A stretch of 64,000 nt of DNA from Tritrichomonas foetus (taxonomy: Eukaryota; Parabasalia; Tritrichomonadida; Tritrichomonadidae): contig MLAK01000893.1 of the NCBI GenBank assembly GCA_001839685.1, positions 99,419 through 163,418 of the forward strand. The letters run 5' to 3'. Under the pieces are notes generated by a model, which was not told where the DNA came from, did not search any database, and was given only the letters and a program-made list of their open reading frames with translations. Made by a program: the position numbers and the translations under genes. Positions within the stretch are counted from its first letter, which is position 1. Every line of letters starts with the position of its first letter. Of this stretch, positions 9,061 to 19,179 are shown piece by piece.

Positions 9061-10297
9061 ACTTGTTTGTTAGTTCTTAAATAAAGCTTGTTTTTAGATT
9101 TCTATTTTAATGATGATTACAAACCATTATAATGGTAATTAATAAATTTAAAAACTTTTATTCTCAATTTAATTGGAAAAGACAAATTTGAAAGATTTAA
9201 ATATTATCTGCATTTATTACAAACAAAATCTAATATAAGTATAAACAGGTAAATGCCAAAATGAAGATACCTTTTAATAATCCGATATTAAATTCAACTA
9301 CCTTCAAATTAACAGTATCCAATTTTCGTGTAAAAGTTGGTCATATCAAATATCGCACTAAAGATATTTCATTCAATAGTTCCTTCTCCAAAGTTTACAT
9401 TTTTCAGTAAAACAGAACTCTTAACTAGAGATTTTGAATACATCTTGATAGACTATTTGAATTCGTTATATGACAGAAACATTTATCACCTTGGGAAACA
9501 CTAATTTTTATTATGTCAATGAGACCAACTTTATGAAGCCTGTCATATAGATATTAAAAATTTTCACATCATCTCTTAAATGCTGCCTTTGCATTTCTTT
9601 CTGATTAACTGATGAAGATAGAAAGAATTTCGCTAATTATCAACAAAAATATAGTTAGAAAGAGTCCAAACAAATCAATTAAATTAGTGTCCATGGCATA
9701 AAACAAATCAATCTCGATATTATCATAAAAAATGGGCAAACTCATCTATTAAGGTGATAGAATTTAGAACTTTAGCAAAATTTTCAAGAGTTATTGGTAA
9801 AATATATTAACAATAATCTTTAAGGGTGCACTTCATAAAAAACGGCATATTTAGAAAATATGTTTGAGAGAATCCCACATTCATTTTATTAGCCTAAGTA
9901 TTGATGATTGTAAAACTTTTTGTAATGAATTGAAATATTAATACAATATGGAAGACTACATTTAAATGCACATTTTTGCATATTTAATTCGTATTTTAAT
10001 AATTTCACAGATATAATATTTTGCATTACAATCTATTTGTGTGCTTTGCCATTCTTTGAGAAAAGATGACTATTATGATGCTCTCACAGTTTAACTTGAA
10101 ACTTGAGGTTATTAGTGGAAACGATTGATTTTCATATCACATATCAAAAGAGTATGGTGAATATGGAAATATCATGGTTAAATGCGATTTCAGAAAGAAA
10201 TGAACAATACAATTCATTAATTCAGAAGTTTTTACTTTGACAATAAATAAACACTTGTCGTTTTATCGTAAAAGGATTTTTTTTATTTTTCTTTCAC
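9061..10297. other. Gene-free gap
   Basis: 1.24 kb of AT-rich sequence with stops in all frames. I found no tRNA fold, long repeat or coding-like stretch. It presumably holds the 3' end of the preceding gene and the promoter of the EF-hand gene. Confidence 0.5.
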
Positions 10298-10750
10298 ATG
10301 GCAGAAACCACACTTACCCCAGAACAAGTCGCTGAATACCGTGAAGCTTTTAATGTTTTTGATAAAAAGAGCGAGGGCTGTATCTCAACCAAAGAATTAG
10401 GTACAGTTATGAGATCAATCGGACAAAATCCTTCAGATAACGAACTCCAAGAAATGATAAAGCAGGCCGACGCAGACGGAAGTGGAACAATCCAATTCGA
10501 GCAGTTTTTGAAATTGATGAGCGCCCAAAAAAGCGAAGGAGAATCATTGGAAGAAATTATCGAAGCTTTTCGCGTATTCGACACCGACGGCGATGGAAAG
10601 TTCTCTACTGCTGATATGACTCGAATTTTGAAGAACCTCGGCGAGCCACTCACCCAGGAAGAAATCGATGAAATTATTGCACAAGCTGACCCACAAAAGG
10701 AAGGTCTTATTGATTATGCCGCTTTTGCCAAATTAATGCTTACTTCATAA
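10298..10750 (+). CDS. Calmodulin-like EF-hand protein
   Basis: 150 aa, calmodulin length and layout: two EF-hand pairs joined by a helix. The loops are [12 protein letters not shown] (1), [12 protein letters not shown] (2), [12 protein letters not shown] (3) and [12 protein letters not shown] (4). Only loop 1 keeps the bidentate Glu at position 12, but it has Lys at position 3. Loops 2 and 3 have good acidic residues but Gln or Asp at position 12. Loop 4 looks dead. Calcium binding is therefore likely weaker or more selective than in true calmodulin, which should be encoded elsewhere. Codon use is less AT-rich than in the neighbours, suggesting high expression. The stop is TAAA. Confidence 0.9.
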   Translation: MAETTLTPEQVAEYREAFNVFDKKSEGCISTKELGTVMRSIGQNPSDNELQEMIKQADADGSGTIQFEQFLKLMSAQKSEGESLEEIIEAFRVFDTDGDGKFSTADMTRILKNLGEPLTQEEIDEIIAQADPQKEGLIDYAAFAKLMLTS

Positions 10751-11488
10751 AGCTATGAAACTGTTCTACGTTTTTTCCCCTTCTCTTTTTTTTCTTCGAT
10801 CTTCTCAAAATGATAGAGTTTTGACTAAAATAAGGTTTTATACTTCTGCATTATGACCGAACTAAAAAAGGATTACTACCAAGTTTGGCCAATTCTCAAG
10901 GGTAGTGATGTTCAGCTTCCTTTGAATTTTGTTATTGTGAAGTGAAAGGTCAAATAAAGGCCAAAAGTGGCCATAATTAAATGAGTATATGTGATGTGAA
11001 CTTTGCTGGTTCTTTGGGTCACTTCGACTTGGAGGAAGCGCTGGCGCCTCAACTTAGGGGGGCCTAAAGGGTGATGTGAGTTTCTGGCTTGTTTTTTGGG
11101 TTTAATGCAGAGGTATATATATCTTTATTCACATTTCCGTATGGATTAAACATTCTATAGTTAGAAAAAAAAATAAGCTCGGAATTGTAAATGTCAAGTG
11201 AGATTGGCAATGATAACAAATAAGGTCAAATAAGGGTCAAATGCATGAATGAATAAATTTAAAAGATATTTGAAGGCCCTTCGACTCATCAGGTTATTGG
11301 AAGAGACACTAGTATGTGATGATAACTTTTCCAAGTAAAAATAACCAAAAGAACAAACAAATATCACTCATCATCAATTACCTTTTTCATGCTCTAATTT
11401 AACCTTTATTTGACTTATTTTTTTCCAAACCGCAAATCATTCTGAAAATTGCAAAAAATAAAAATTTCTTAACGTACAGAATGAACGA
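10751..11488. other. Gap with a degenerate dispersed repeat and a GC-richer patch
   Basis: No gene. At 10872-10904 and 11096-11120 two segments resemble 16196-16226 and 16239-16272. Between them lies a GC-richer patch (11030-11085) containing GCGCTGGCGCC. GGTCAAATAA-type words recur at 10945, 11223 and, reversed, near 11405. Confidence 0.4.
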
Positions 11489-12577
11489 ATGAAGCCATTA
11501 CAATCTTATCGCATTACACATGCATTTCCTTATGATTCAATTTCGTTCTGTGAAGAAATATTCCCAGGTTTCACAATTATTCGAAACAAAATCGTAAAAT
11601 GCAATTATTTCAATTTATGGAGAACACAGTTTTTGAAAAAACCCAAATCATCGCCAATATTCGTCGAAAAACAAAATCAAATCCAGTATTTAGACTTATT
11701 CATTAACCATTTCCAAGAAAAGCAAATTTTACGAAAGTTTTATAGTCAATGGAAATGGAGAACGAACGAGTTGCGCATTTCAAAAATCACGAATAATAGC
11801 AATGATGATGAAGACAACACAGCACTTTCAAAAGAGATCAATGAAGCTGTTGATCCGAAATATATCGAGTTCATGACAGAACTTCAAGAGTCTATCAGTC
11901 ATGAAGCGAATTTAAAAACAACTATCAGTGTTTTGGATAAAAAGTTAGCTGAGCTTACTGATGTAGAAACGCAAACACGCGTGAAAGCAGATCGTTTGTT
12001 ACGAAAATGCGACATTGCTTCAAGCACATACGAAAGTTTACTTAGACAACTATCTGAAATGAAGATTACTCATAGAGATCATATTGCTGCACTTCAGGTT
12101 CAAATTGGTAAATCTCATGACTCATTCGTTTCTCATTCAAGTAGTGAAATACTTGAATCCATTTCACAAGACCAGGCAAAGTTTCAAGAAAAAAGCACTC
12201 ATCTCAAAGACTTGATTGAAAAAGAGAAAGAAAAAGCAGCTATTCTGAGAACGCAAATTCAACTTCTTGAAAAAGAAAATCAGGAAGAAGAAAATGAAAT
12301 AAAATACCTAAAGGAAGAAATCGAAGATTTCCCAAACCCAGAGTTGAAACCTTATCAGGTTGAACCAAACAGTAAAATAGTTGAGTTGAAAAAATTATTA
12401 ATGACAGCTGACCAGCAGCTTCAAGCTACTTCTGCTATATTACAAAAACAAACAAATCAGATAAAAGAGCTTGATTTACAAATAATTAAAGATAGAGTAA
12501 CACTTGATCAACTGAGAAATCCACCTTCTCATAAGAAAATGATACCTAAAAAGTCTCGGCTTGTGACCCAATATTAA
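11489..12577 (+). CDS. Coiled-coil protein with two Trp-containing helical motifs
   Basis: 362 aa. Residues ~40-95 contain two helices with the pattern F-x-x-W-R (YFNLWRTQFL and FYSQWKWRT), which resembles the centrin-binding motif of Sfi1-type proteins. Residues ~125-345 are mostly coiled coil (heptads rich in Leu, Glu, Lys, Gln). The tail is basic. A centrosomal or basal-body role would fit but is not shown. An upstream ATG at 11481 opens a four-codon ORF whose TGA overlaps this start (ATGA). Confidence 0.75.
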   Translation: MKPLQSYRITHAFPYDSISFCEEIFPGFTIIRNKIVKCNYFNLWRTQFLKKPKSSPIFVEKQNQIQYLDLFINHFQEKQILRKFYSQWKWRTNELRISKITNNSNDDEDNTALSKEINEAVDPKYIEFMTELQESISHEANLKTTISVLDKKLAELTDVETQTRVKADRLLRKCDIASSTYESLLRQLSEMKITHRDHIAALQVQIGKSHDSFVSHSSSEILESISQDQAKFQEKSTHLKDLIEKEKEKAAILRTQIQLLEKENQEEENEIKYLKEEIEDFPNPELKPYQVEPNSKIVELKKLLMTADQQLQATSAILQKQTNQIKELDLQIIKDRVTLDQLRNPPSHKKMIPKKSRLVTQY

Positions 12578-12870
12578 TATTTCGTGATGTATGATGTTGT
12601 TATGTATGAATGTTGTATTTTATTAATAAATATAAGTAACATGAAATATTGTATTTTCATTCCACTTATTTTCAATCTTTATTTTCTTTAAAAAATTGTA
12701 ATATTATTGAAATGAATCTTGATTTAAGGTTAACATATTAATATTCTCCATCTATATGTATTTAAATTAACTGGTTAGACCATCAAAAATATTACAGAAG
12801 ACTTTATGGGATTCACACTTTGATAAATAAAAAATAAAATGAGGAAATAGTTAAACGTGTAACATCATTT

Positions 12871-14505
12871 TTATAAAGAAATCTTTAATTGTATGCTTTC
12901 GCAATGCTTTCTTAAAGCGTTCAACATCTCTTCCTCAGTCAATTGACCATTGATATCAGTTTTGATATCATTATTATATTTTGTAAAGAGCTCGAATTCC
13001 TCGAGATTGTTATAAATATAAGTGATTAATTTATCTTGGAATGGATCACGTTTATCAAATTGTCCATTTTTCTTTGTTTTGAAAGGAGGATACCATCTCA
13101 CATAGCGCGCAATTGCGTAAGCTGCTTCAGCATTGATTAATTTAGATCCAGATGATTCAGCAAATTTATGAACATTTTTAACAGCCTTTTCAGTTACATA
13201 TTGTGTCACTTTCTCTGAAGAATAGCCAATTAGGTCTGCAATGAAATGAAGAGCGATTCCAAGAGAAAGTTCAAGTGCTGGGAAGTTTTCTTCATGTTCA
13301 GGTTTGACTGCTAACAAATTTTGTGGTGTTTCTGATTTGTCAACAGATTTCATTTCACCAATGAAATATTGGAAACAGAGCTGTGGAAGTGTAATTTGTG
13401 GATTGGCGAGGAGAAAATGCCTTAAAACAAGTCCATCAAAGAAATTTGATTTATAAAGTAATTTTTGGGTGACATAAGCATTTGACCAACCAGCAAATAC
13501 GATAAGATCTCTTTCACGAAGCGAATCAGCAAGTTGTGCTGCTTTAGAATCTGGTAAACTACCAATTGGATATAAAAGGTCAAAATTCATGTTTGGATAT
13601 AATATTCTGGAATTTGCTTGACAAACTTGAGTAATAAATTTAGCAAATTGTGGTAAAGTATTTCCGCAGTTCATTAAAAAAGCTCTACAGTCATCATTTT
13701 CAGTTTTTGAGATAACATTATGATCATGGATGAACTTGGAAATTGGTGATTTATTCTCAAGCTCATTTATTAATTTTTCACCAGCTATAAATGCATCGGG
13801 AACATTTCCAAGAAGTAAAAATTGGAAATTGAGAGGGTTTTCAAAGGATGATGAAACAACCAAATTTTGAACAAATGAATATCTCAAAAGTGGATCTTCA
13901 ATTTTTTCTGTTTCACAAATGTAACTGACAATACGCAACAGTAAGAACAAGTGCTTTTTGGCAGCTGATCCTGTGCTCGCCATTGCTGACTCAAGGATAG
14001 TGCACCAAACTGAGCCGAGGGAGCCACGCGGTATTTCCAAAAATTCAAAGCAAAACGAAATAATATTCAAAAGCAGGCTTTTTTCGATAGGCGATAAAGA
14101 TCCTTGGAACCAGCCGACGAGAACTTGGGGAAGGTGAACTGATTTGAATATATTTATTGTTTCTGTATAGGGAGTTTGGCTGATAATCATTGCATTGAGC
14201 TGTTCGAGAGTATTTTGTCTTGTGCTCGGATTCTTGGAATATTCGATCATTAACTTTGCAACACTATCTGTCAGTGGCTTGGTGTTTGGATATTTTGTTC
14301 TCAAGTATTGAACTTCGGTAAACGAATATAAAATATTTAAAAATGAAGGAAGTGAGATTGCATCATGAATTTGAGCAGCAAGAGACTTTTGTTGTTTGAA
14401 TAAATTCGGTTGAAGTGGGCGCTTTAAATGAAATGGAACAAAAGACAGTTCTTCTTTTTGGGGTGGATTCATGATAAAATTTCGATATAAAAAAAGTGCC
14501 AACAT
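12871..14505 (-). CDS. Large all-helical protein, unknown function
   Basis: 544 aa from the first ATG. An ATG 11 codons further in (14472, MNPPQKEE) is an equally good start, because the first residues are hydrophobic and poorly protein-like. The rest is a long series of amphipathic helices without low complexity, suggesting an alpha-solenoid (ARM/HEAT-like) fold. I see no catalytic motif and do not recognise a family. The stop is TAA followed by AAA. Confidence 0.75.
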   Translation of the reverse strand: MLALFLYRNFIMNPPQKEELSFVPFHLKRPLQPNLFKQQKSLAAQIHDAISLPSFLNILYSFTEVQYLRTKYPNTKPLTDSVAKLMIEYSKNPSTRQNTLEQLNAMIISQTPYTETINIFKSVHLPQVLVGWFQGSLSPIEKSLLLNIISFCFEFLEIPRGSLGSVWCTILESAMASTGSAAKKHLFLLLRIVSYICETEKIEDPLLRYSFVQNLVVSSSFENPLNFQFLLLGNVPDAFIAGEKLINELENKSPISKFIHDHNVISKTENDDCRAFLMNCGNTLPQFAKFITQVCQANSRILYPNMNFDLLYPIGSLPDSKAAQLADSLRERDLIVFAGWSNAYVTQKLLYKSNFFDGLVLRHFLLANPQITLPQLCFQYFIGEMKSVDKSETPQNLLAVKPEHEENFPALELSLGIALHFIADLIGYSSEKVTQYVTEKAVKNVHKFAESSGSKLINAEAAYAIARYVRWYPPFKTKKNGQFDKRDPFQDKLITYIYNNLEEFELFTKYNNDIKTDINGQLTEEEMLNALRKHCESIQLKISL

Positions 14506-14854
14506 TACTTGTTCTCAAAAATTTCATATGTTTAATTATGTCATATCAACTTTTTATATAATTTTCTTTTAGCTTTTATTCGTTCTTTTCTGAAACATTT
14601 TTACATCCAAAACATTGTTTAACATGATGTTCTGGTTCTTTGAAAGAGATGACTTGGATTCACCACGAGCATTTCTTTCACTTCATTCAAATAATCAAAA
14701 TAGATATAATCAAATTGAAGAAATAAACATTCTGTTGTTAAATTGAACCTTGTTTTTAAAGGAATGAATACAGTGTATTCAATATATATAAAGAAAATAG
14801 AGAAAAATTAAATGATACGGAGTTCTTTTATGAAATTAATTGTCCAATTCACTT
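14506..14854. other. Intergenic gap
   Basis: 349 nt separating two minus-strand genes. AT-rich; nothing recognisable. Confidence 0.5.
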
Positions 14855-15304
14855 TTATGCGGATGGATTAATTAATTGGTCAGCAAGAGCAGAGATTTCT
14901 CTGAATTGTTCTGCTTGTCTTTGAACTTTCTGCTTTAATTGATTATTTTCTTCAACAAGTTTGGCGATTTGTTCTTTGAGTTGAGAATCGAGATTGCTGA
15001 CAAGGGCCTGGCATTGTGGGGAGTTTGTGTCGAAATCTTGTCCTGGATTTGGCGTAACTAATGTAATTTGCAATTTATTTTGGTTGTTTAAATCGTCACC
15101 TGTAATATTTTCCTGCTCACGAAGAGAGCAAATCAAAAGGTGGAGCTTCTTAATTGAGTCTTCATAGTCGCCTTGTGGGGCTTTTTCGAGATACCTTTGG
15201 ACATTCTCAATGACTGGGTCGTTTGATGAAGAATAGGGGAGAATTTCCTTCATATATTTAAATTCTGTGTCTGAGAAAATTGGAGTCTTGAAGTTTTGGG
15301 ACAT
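14855..15304 (-). CDS. Small coiled-coil protein, unknown
   Basis: 149 aa. The N-terminal half is mixed. Residues ~95-145 form a short amphipathic coiled coil with LKEQIAKLVEENNQLKQKVQ, like a leucine-zipper dimerisation helix. There is no basic region before it, so it is not a bZIP factor. A TTTTTCAGAATC box lies about 45 nt upstream. The stop is TAA followed by AA. The function is unknown. Confidence 0.7.
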   Translation of the reverse strand: MSQNFKTPIFSDTEFKYMKEILPYSSSNDPVIENVQRYLEKAPQGDYEDSIKKLHLLICSLREQENITGDDLNNQNKLQITLVTPNPGQDFDTNSPQCQALVSNLDSQLKEQIAKLVEENNQLKQKVQRQAEQFREISALADQLINPSA

Positions 15305-15348
15305 TTTGATGCGGAAACAAGCAACTAAAGAAGTTGGAAATTTGAGAA

Positions 15349-15361
15349 GATTCTGAAAAAG
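15349..15361 (-). promoter_or_regulatory. CTTTTTCAGAATC box, likely initiator
   Basis: On the minus strand it lies about 45 nt before the ATG at 15304. It shares the TTTTTCAGA core with the boxes at 7397 and 44837. Function is inferred. Confidence 0.35.
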
Positions 15362-16779
15362 TTGTTATTGTTGTAAAAATTCAATATGAAAGAGAATCGT
15401 TTCTATGTTTTATGAATTCTTCTCAGAAATCTGCATCATTTGTTATTTTGTGTGCAAATTGATCGTTGACACTATCGATTTTTTTGGGTTTGATATCAAT
15501 CCTGACGAAAAAGTTGAGAAGAATTACCTCTGTTAACAATAAGAACTCTATCAATGATCTTTTCTATGAGATGACATTTAAATGAAGGAATATTTATGCT
15601 GATTCAATAAACATCAAATATTATTAAAAATGCATAATCAAATTTTCAAGAAAAATTATTAACTTATAATATCGATGAAAATAATTACAGAATGGAGATA
15701 TGAGAAAATGAAGTATTGAGATATATTTCGACAAATAGTTTGTGTCAACTTTGTAAAGAGAAGCACTTTTTATGTGAAGATTCTGACGAATGCCACTTTT
15801 TATATTTGCTTAGACTTAGTGACCAAAGAATCATACAAAAATAATTTTTATTTCCGATCACTATAACCTAATGGAAATCACCTTGGATTTGGCATGTGTA
15901 TTTTCCAACCAAACAGTCTCACAATGATATTTGAATTGGTATCTTTAATAACAACTATAGATTTAGAATGGATTAATTTTGGACTATCTCGGAGCTGTAG
16001 TGTGATCTAATGGAAAATTGGCTGCTCGCGACTATAAACAGTTATGATAGGAATTCCATCATGGAATTTAGACCTGTGATGGACGACACTTTTTATCAAG
16101 GTGAATTTGAAAGGTCAATCATAAAACGAGTTGTTTTTCAATGTGTATCATTGCATCGTAATTAAGATGCTATACCTATTTTAACGTGAAAAAATATTAC
16201 TACTAAGTGTGGTCAATTCTAAAGGTGAATGTGAATATTTGGGTTTACTTTTGTTCGCAATGCAGAAATATAAGAGAAGCAAACTTTGAAATATAGATAA
16301 TCAAACAAAACATATGGCATTATTGAATAAAATGATTTAATTTTTTTCTTCAAGTTTGATGGTGAGTAGTTTTTTGGATAGCTAACATAACAATCGGTTT
16401 TATGATTTTTTTTGCGAATGAATGAAATAATTTCTTAAAATTCAAAATCATTCAATAAATAACGAGGTTTCAGAACATTATATTTTTAAGAGAAATCCAG
16501 AAATAACTCCAATTGAAAATCATAAGCCAAAATTAGTGAAAAAGTATAATATCAATATGAAAAACAACGAAAAATCCTGAAAAATCAAAAACTCGTTATC
16601 AGACAATTCCGATAATTTTCTTGTCGCAGTGTCTCATTTTTGGAGATATCTCACTCACTTCATTTTTTTCTCAAAAATTAACAAAAAGTATTGAAAATAT
16701 GGGGAATAGAACAGAATATTTGTAAAGTATTCAATTACCACATTTTGAGAAAAATAATCAATCCAAATTACAATTCAAA
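15362..16779. other. Gene-free gap with degenerate repeat traces
   Basis: 1.4 kb between divergent genes. It contains the segments at 16196-16226 and 16239-16272 related to those at 10872 and 11096. The phrase CACTTTTTAT recurs (15765, 15793, 16088). No coding-like frame is visible. It may be the remains of an old repeat element. Confidence 0.4.
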
Positions 16780-16790
16780 TTTTTCAGTAA
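16780..16790 (+). promoter_or_regulatory. TTTTTCAGTAA box, likely initiator
   Basis: It ends 13 nt before the ATG at 16804. This gives a very short 5' leader, as is usual in trichomonads, if the TCA marks the start of transcription. Confidence 0.35.
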
Positions 16791-16803
16791 ACACGTTATT
16801 CAT

Positions 16804-19038
16804 ATGGGATGCTCAACTTCTACCACGCGGAGGGTTTCTGCCGCTCCACGAGAAGCTGTAAAAGAAGTTGAGGAAGATATCGACAAGGATCCTCAGAGCA
16901 AGCCCAAGCATTCCCATCCAATATACACCCCGTCAGCCGATGTCACAAATGCATATTCGATTTTAACCGCCGAAGTTCGTTCAATCAAATGCCCGAATGG
17001 GATGATACCGATTGTTTGTTTTGGCACCGAAGCGTTTCCTTTATGTGCTGCCGCAATGTCTCTCGGTGATGATAAATTGGCAGAAATTCAATTTCCCGTT
17101 GCTGCATTTTCGATCAAAAATAATGCCAAAATTTTATGTTGCGCTCATTTTGGAATCCTTACATCGTCTTATTTCGATTCAGAAGACACTTCAAGATTTG
17201 TTAGAAATATCTTAAATTGGATGTGTCCGTGCGGCCTCCTCAAACCGATTTTACTTCTTGATTTTCCACATAACAACCTCCGCGAGATAAAAACGTGCTT
17301 GAGAGCCAACGGAATTCCATTCAAAATAAAAAATACTGAATCTGAAACAGACGAAGTTCCAGAAGAAGTAATATTTAATGAGTACTCAGTAGTTTTAGTT
17401 ACAACGGGATATGATGCAGCTGATCCAGAAAAGAGAGAAAAATTGATTGATTATATCAATGCTGGAAATGGAGTTTGCGTTTTCCAAGTGCCTGCACCAC
17501 CTGATCAGGAATCTGATGATGAAGCTAAAATTAATCCATTACTTCGTGAGTACGGGTTTGCCTATACTTACTGTAAGTTGTTGAATACGAATTCTGGCCG
17601 AATTTCGGTCGACTTCTTCTCTAGTTTTGAGAAAATCAAATTCTGCCATTTCTTAATGCTGACTCACAAATTCCTCGAATTATCACATCATACAGAAATT
17701 TTATCATCTGAATTAGACGACATTGTCACTTCACTGCGGTATAACATATTAGTTGTTGACAATTCTGCATCAGAACAATTAATTGACATTATCAATCATG
17801 CTTACACACACTTGAAGAAAACCAATTTTATTAGTGATGATGGAATTTGTCCAAACATTAACCACTCAATTTTACTTCTCCTTATTAATGAAATTTTTAT
17901 GAAACTTCCACCTGAAAAAATTAACACCACTTTTGAAAATGTTAAATTCCCAGGAAAAACAGGAAATGTTGAATTATCTACATTTAATTTTGAGTTACAC
18001 ATGAATGAAGAGTCATGGACACCGACAGGACTTTGGCTCCCTGCTGGACACCATGCCTATATTACTGTAAATAATCCACCTAAGAAATTAAGTGTCCAAA
18101 TTGGCTCACATACAATAAACTTATTAAGCAAACAAGGCCCGTGGAAGAGATGGCCATATATCATAATGACATTTCCACTTCATGATGGGAAAAATGAAGT
18201 TGTTTCACCTTTTGGCGGAATTGTTTATATTTTAGTGAATGAGCTTGACGAAAGTTTTCAAAATCCACTCAGTATTTCATTCGATGGTTTCACAAAACAT
18301 CCTCGAGCGGTTGTAACTAAACCAGAAATTTATGAAAACACAAAAAACAATGAAATTCCATGGGGTGAACTTCGAACAAAGACAATTATCTTCACTTTAC
18401 CGAATGAGTCATTAAAAGCAATTGAAGATTTTCAAGTTTTTGGTGATCGTATTGATAAAATTGTAATGATGATTCTAAAATTCATGTGTTACAATATCAG
18501 TCGACCTTATCGAATTGTTTTTGATGTTGAAACAATTGACGGACATCCTGAGTATACATATCCTATTGTTTTATTGAAAGATAGTATAAATGACATCATT
18601 ATTAATTTTATGAAACCAACTAATGGACTGTTTCAAATGATTTCAGCAATTGCGGTTGTTTCTATTCGTGAAAATTATTTTGAAGATACAACTGAAAAAG
18701 CAATTGCTGCTTTGGTAGCAACAGTCATTTTTAAGGAGCTTTTCCCTGGTTTTGATCCATTTGTATGCAAGTTTGAATTGCCAACACTGTTTCCTGAACT
18801 ATGGGTTATTCACAGCCAGATAAATTCAATAATCATTCCACAGCTACTAAACGAATCACAAGATCCTGAGGCAGTTTTGTATAATTCTCCTGAAGATATG
18901 TGGATTAGATTTGTGAAAGATTTAAGTTATAGAGGGAAGTATAACTTCTCCAAATTGATGGAACGTGCTAAACCAATACCGATGAATATCATGAGTGTAT
19001 TGAGTGAACTTCCAGTGCCTCCCATTCGAAATATTTGA
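16804..19038 (+). CDS. M60/TCAF-like protein without the zinc-protease motif, N-acylated
   Basis: 744 aa. It begins MGCSTS, a classic N-myristoylation signal with an adjacent palmitoylatable Cys, so it should sit on the inner face of membranes. Residues ~60-330 look like the amidotransferase-fold region of TRPM8-channel-associated factors (VVLVTTGYD, then LIDYINAGNGVCVF). Residues ~400-490 carry the M60 signature pattern TGLWLPAGHHAYITV, then GPWKRWP and SPFGGIVYI. The place where M60 enzymes have HExxH (about residues 600-620) reads GLFQMISAIAV, and no HExxH occurs anywhere in the protein. It is therefore probably a non-catalytic relative, comparable to TCAF proteins. Confidence 0.75.
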   Translation: MGCSTSTTRRVSAAPREAVKEVEEDIDKDPQSKPKHSHPIYTPSADVTNAYSILTAEVRSIKCPNGMIPIVCFGTEAFPLCAAAMSLGDDKLAEIQFPVAAFSIKNNAKILCCAHFGILTSSYFDSEDTSRFVRNILNWMCPCGLLKPILLLDFPHNNLREIKTCLRANGIPFKIKNTESETDEVPEEVIFNEYSVVLVTTGYDAADPEKREKLIDYINAGNGVCVFQVPAPPDQESDDEAKINPLLREYGFAYTYCKLLNTNSGRISVDFFSSFEKIKFCHFLMLTHKFLELSHHTEILSSELDDIVTSLRYNILVVDNSASEQLIDIINHAYTHLKKTNFISDDGICPNINHSILLLLINEIFMKLPPEKINTTFENVKFPGKTGNVELSTFNFELHMNEESWTPTGLWLPAGHHAYITVNNPPKKLSVQIGSHTINLLSKQGPWKRWPYIIMTFPLHDGKNEVVSPFGGIVYILVNELDESFQNPLSISFDGFTKHPRAVVTKPEIYENTKNNEIPWGELRTKTIIFTLPNESLKAIEDFQVFGDRIDKIVMMILKFMCYNISRPYRIVFDVETIDGHPEYTYPIVLLKDSINDIIINFMKPTNGLFQMISAIAVVSIRENYFEDTTEKAIAALVATVIFKELFPGFDPFVCKFELPTLFPELWVIHSQINSIIIPQLLNESQDPEAVLYNSPEDMWIRFVKDLSYRGKYNFSKLMERAKPIPMNIMSVLSELPVPPIRNI

Positions 19039-19179
19039 ATGTTATATTTTGTTTGTATAAATACTGTTTACGAGAATCTTACTATTCTTCTTCTTATTTT
19101 GGATATAAATTAATATTAAAATATTATTTTTAAAACAAAAAATAAACATATAAGAGTCAGAGGTGATTTCAAACAATAT

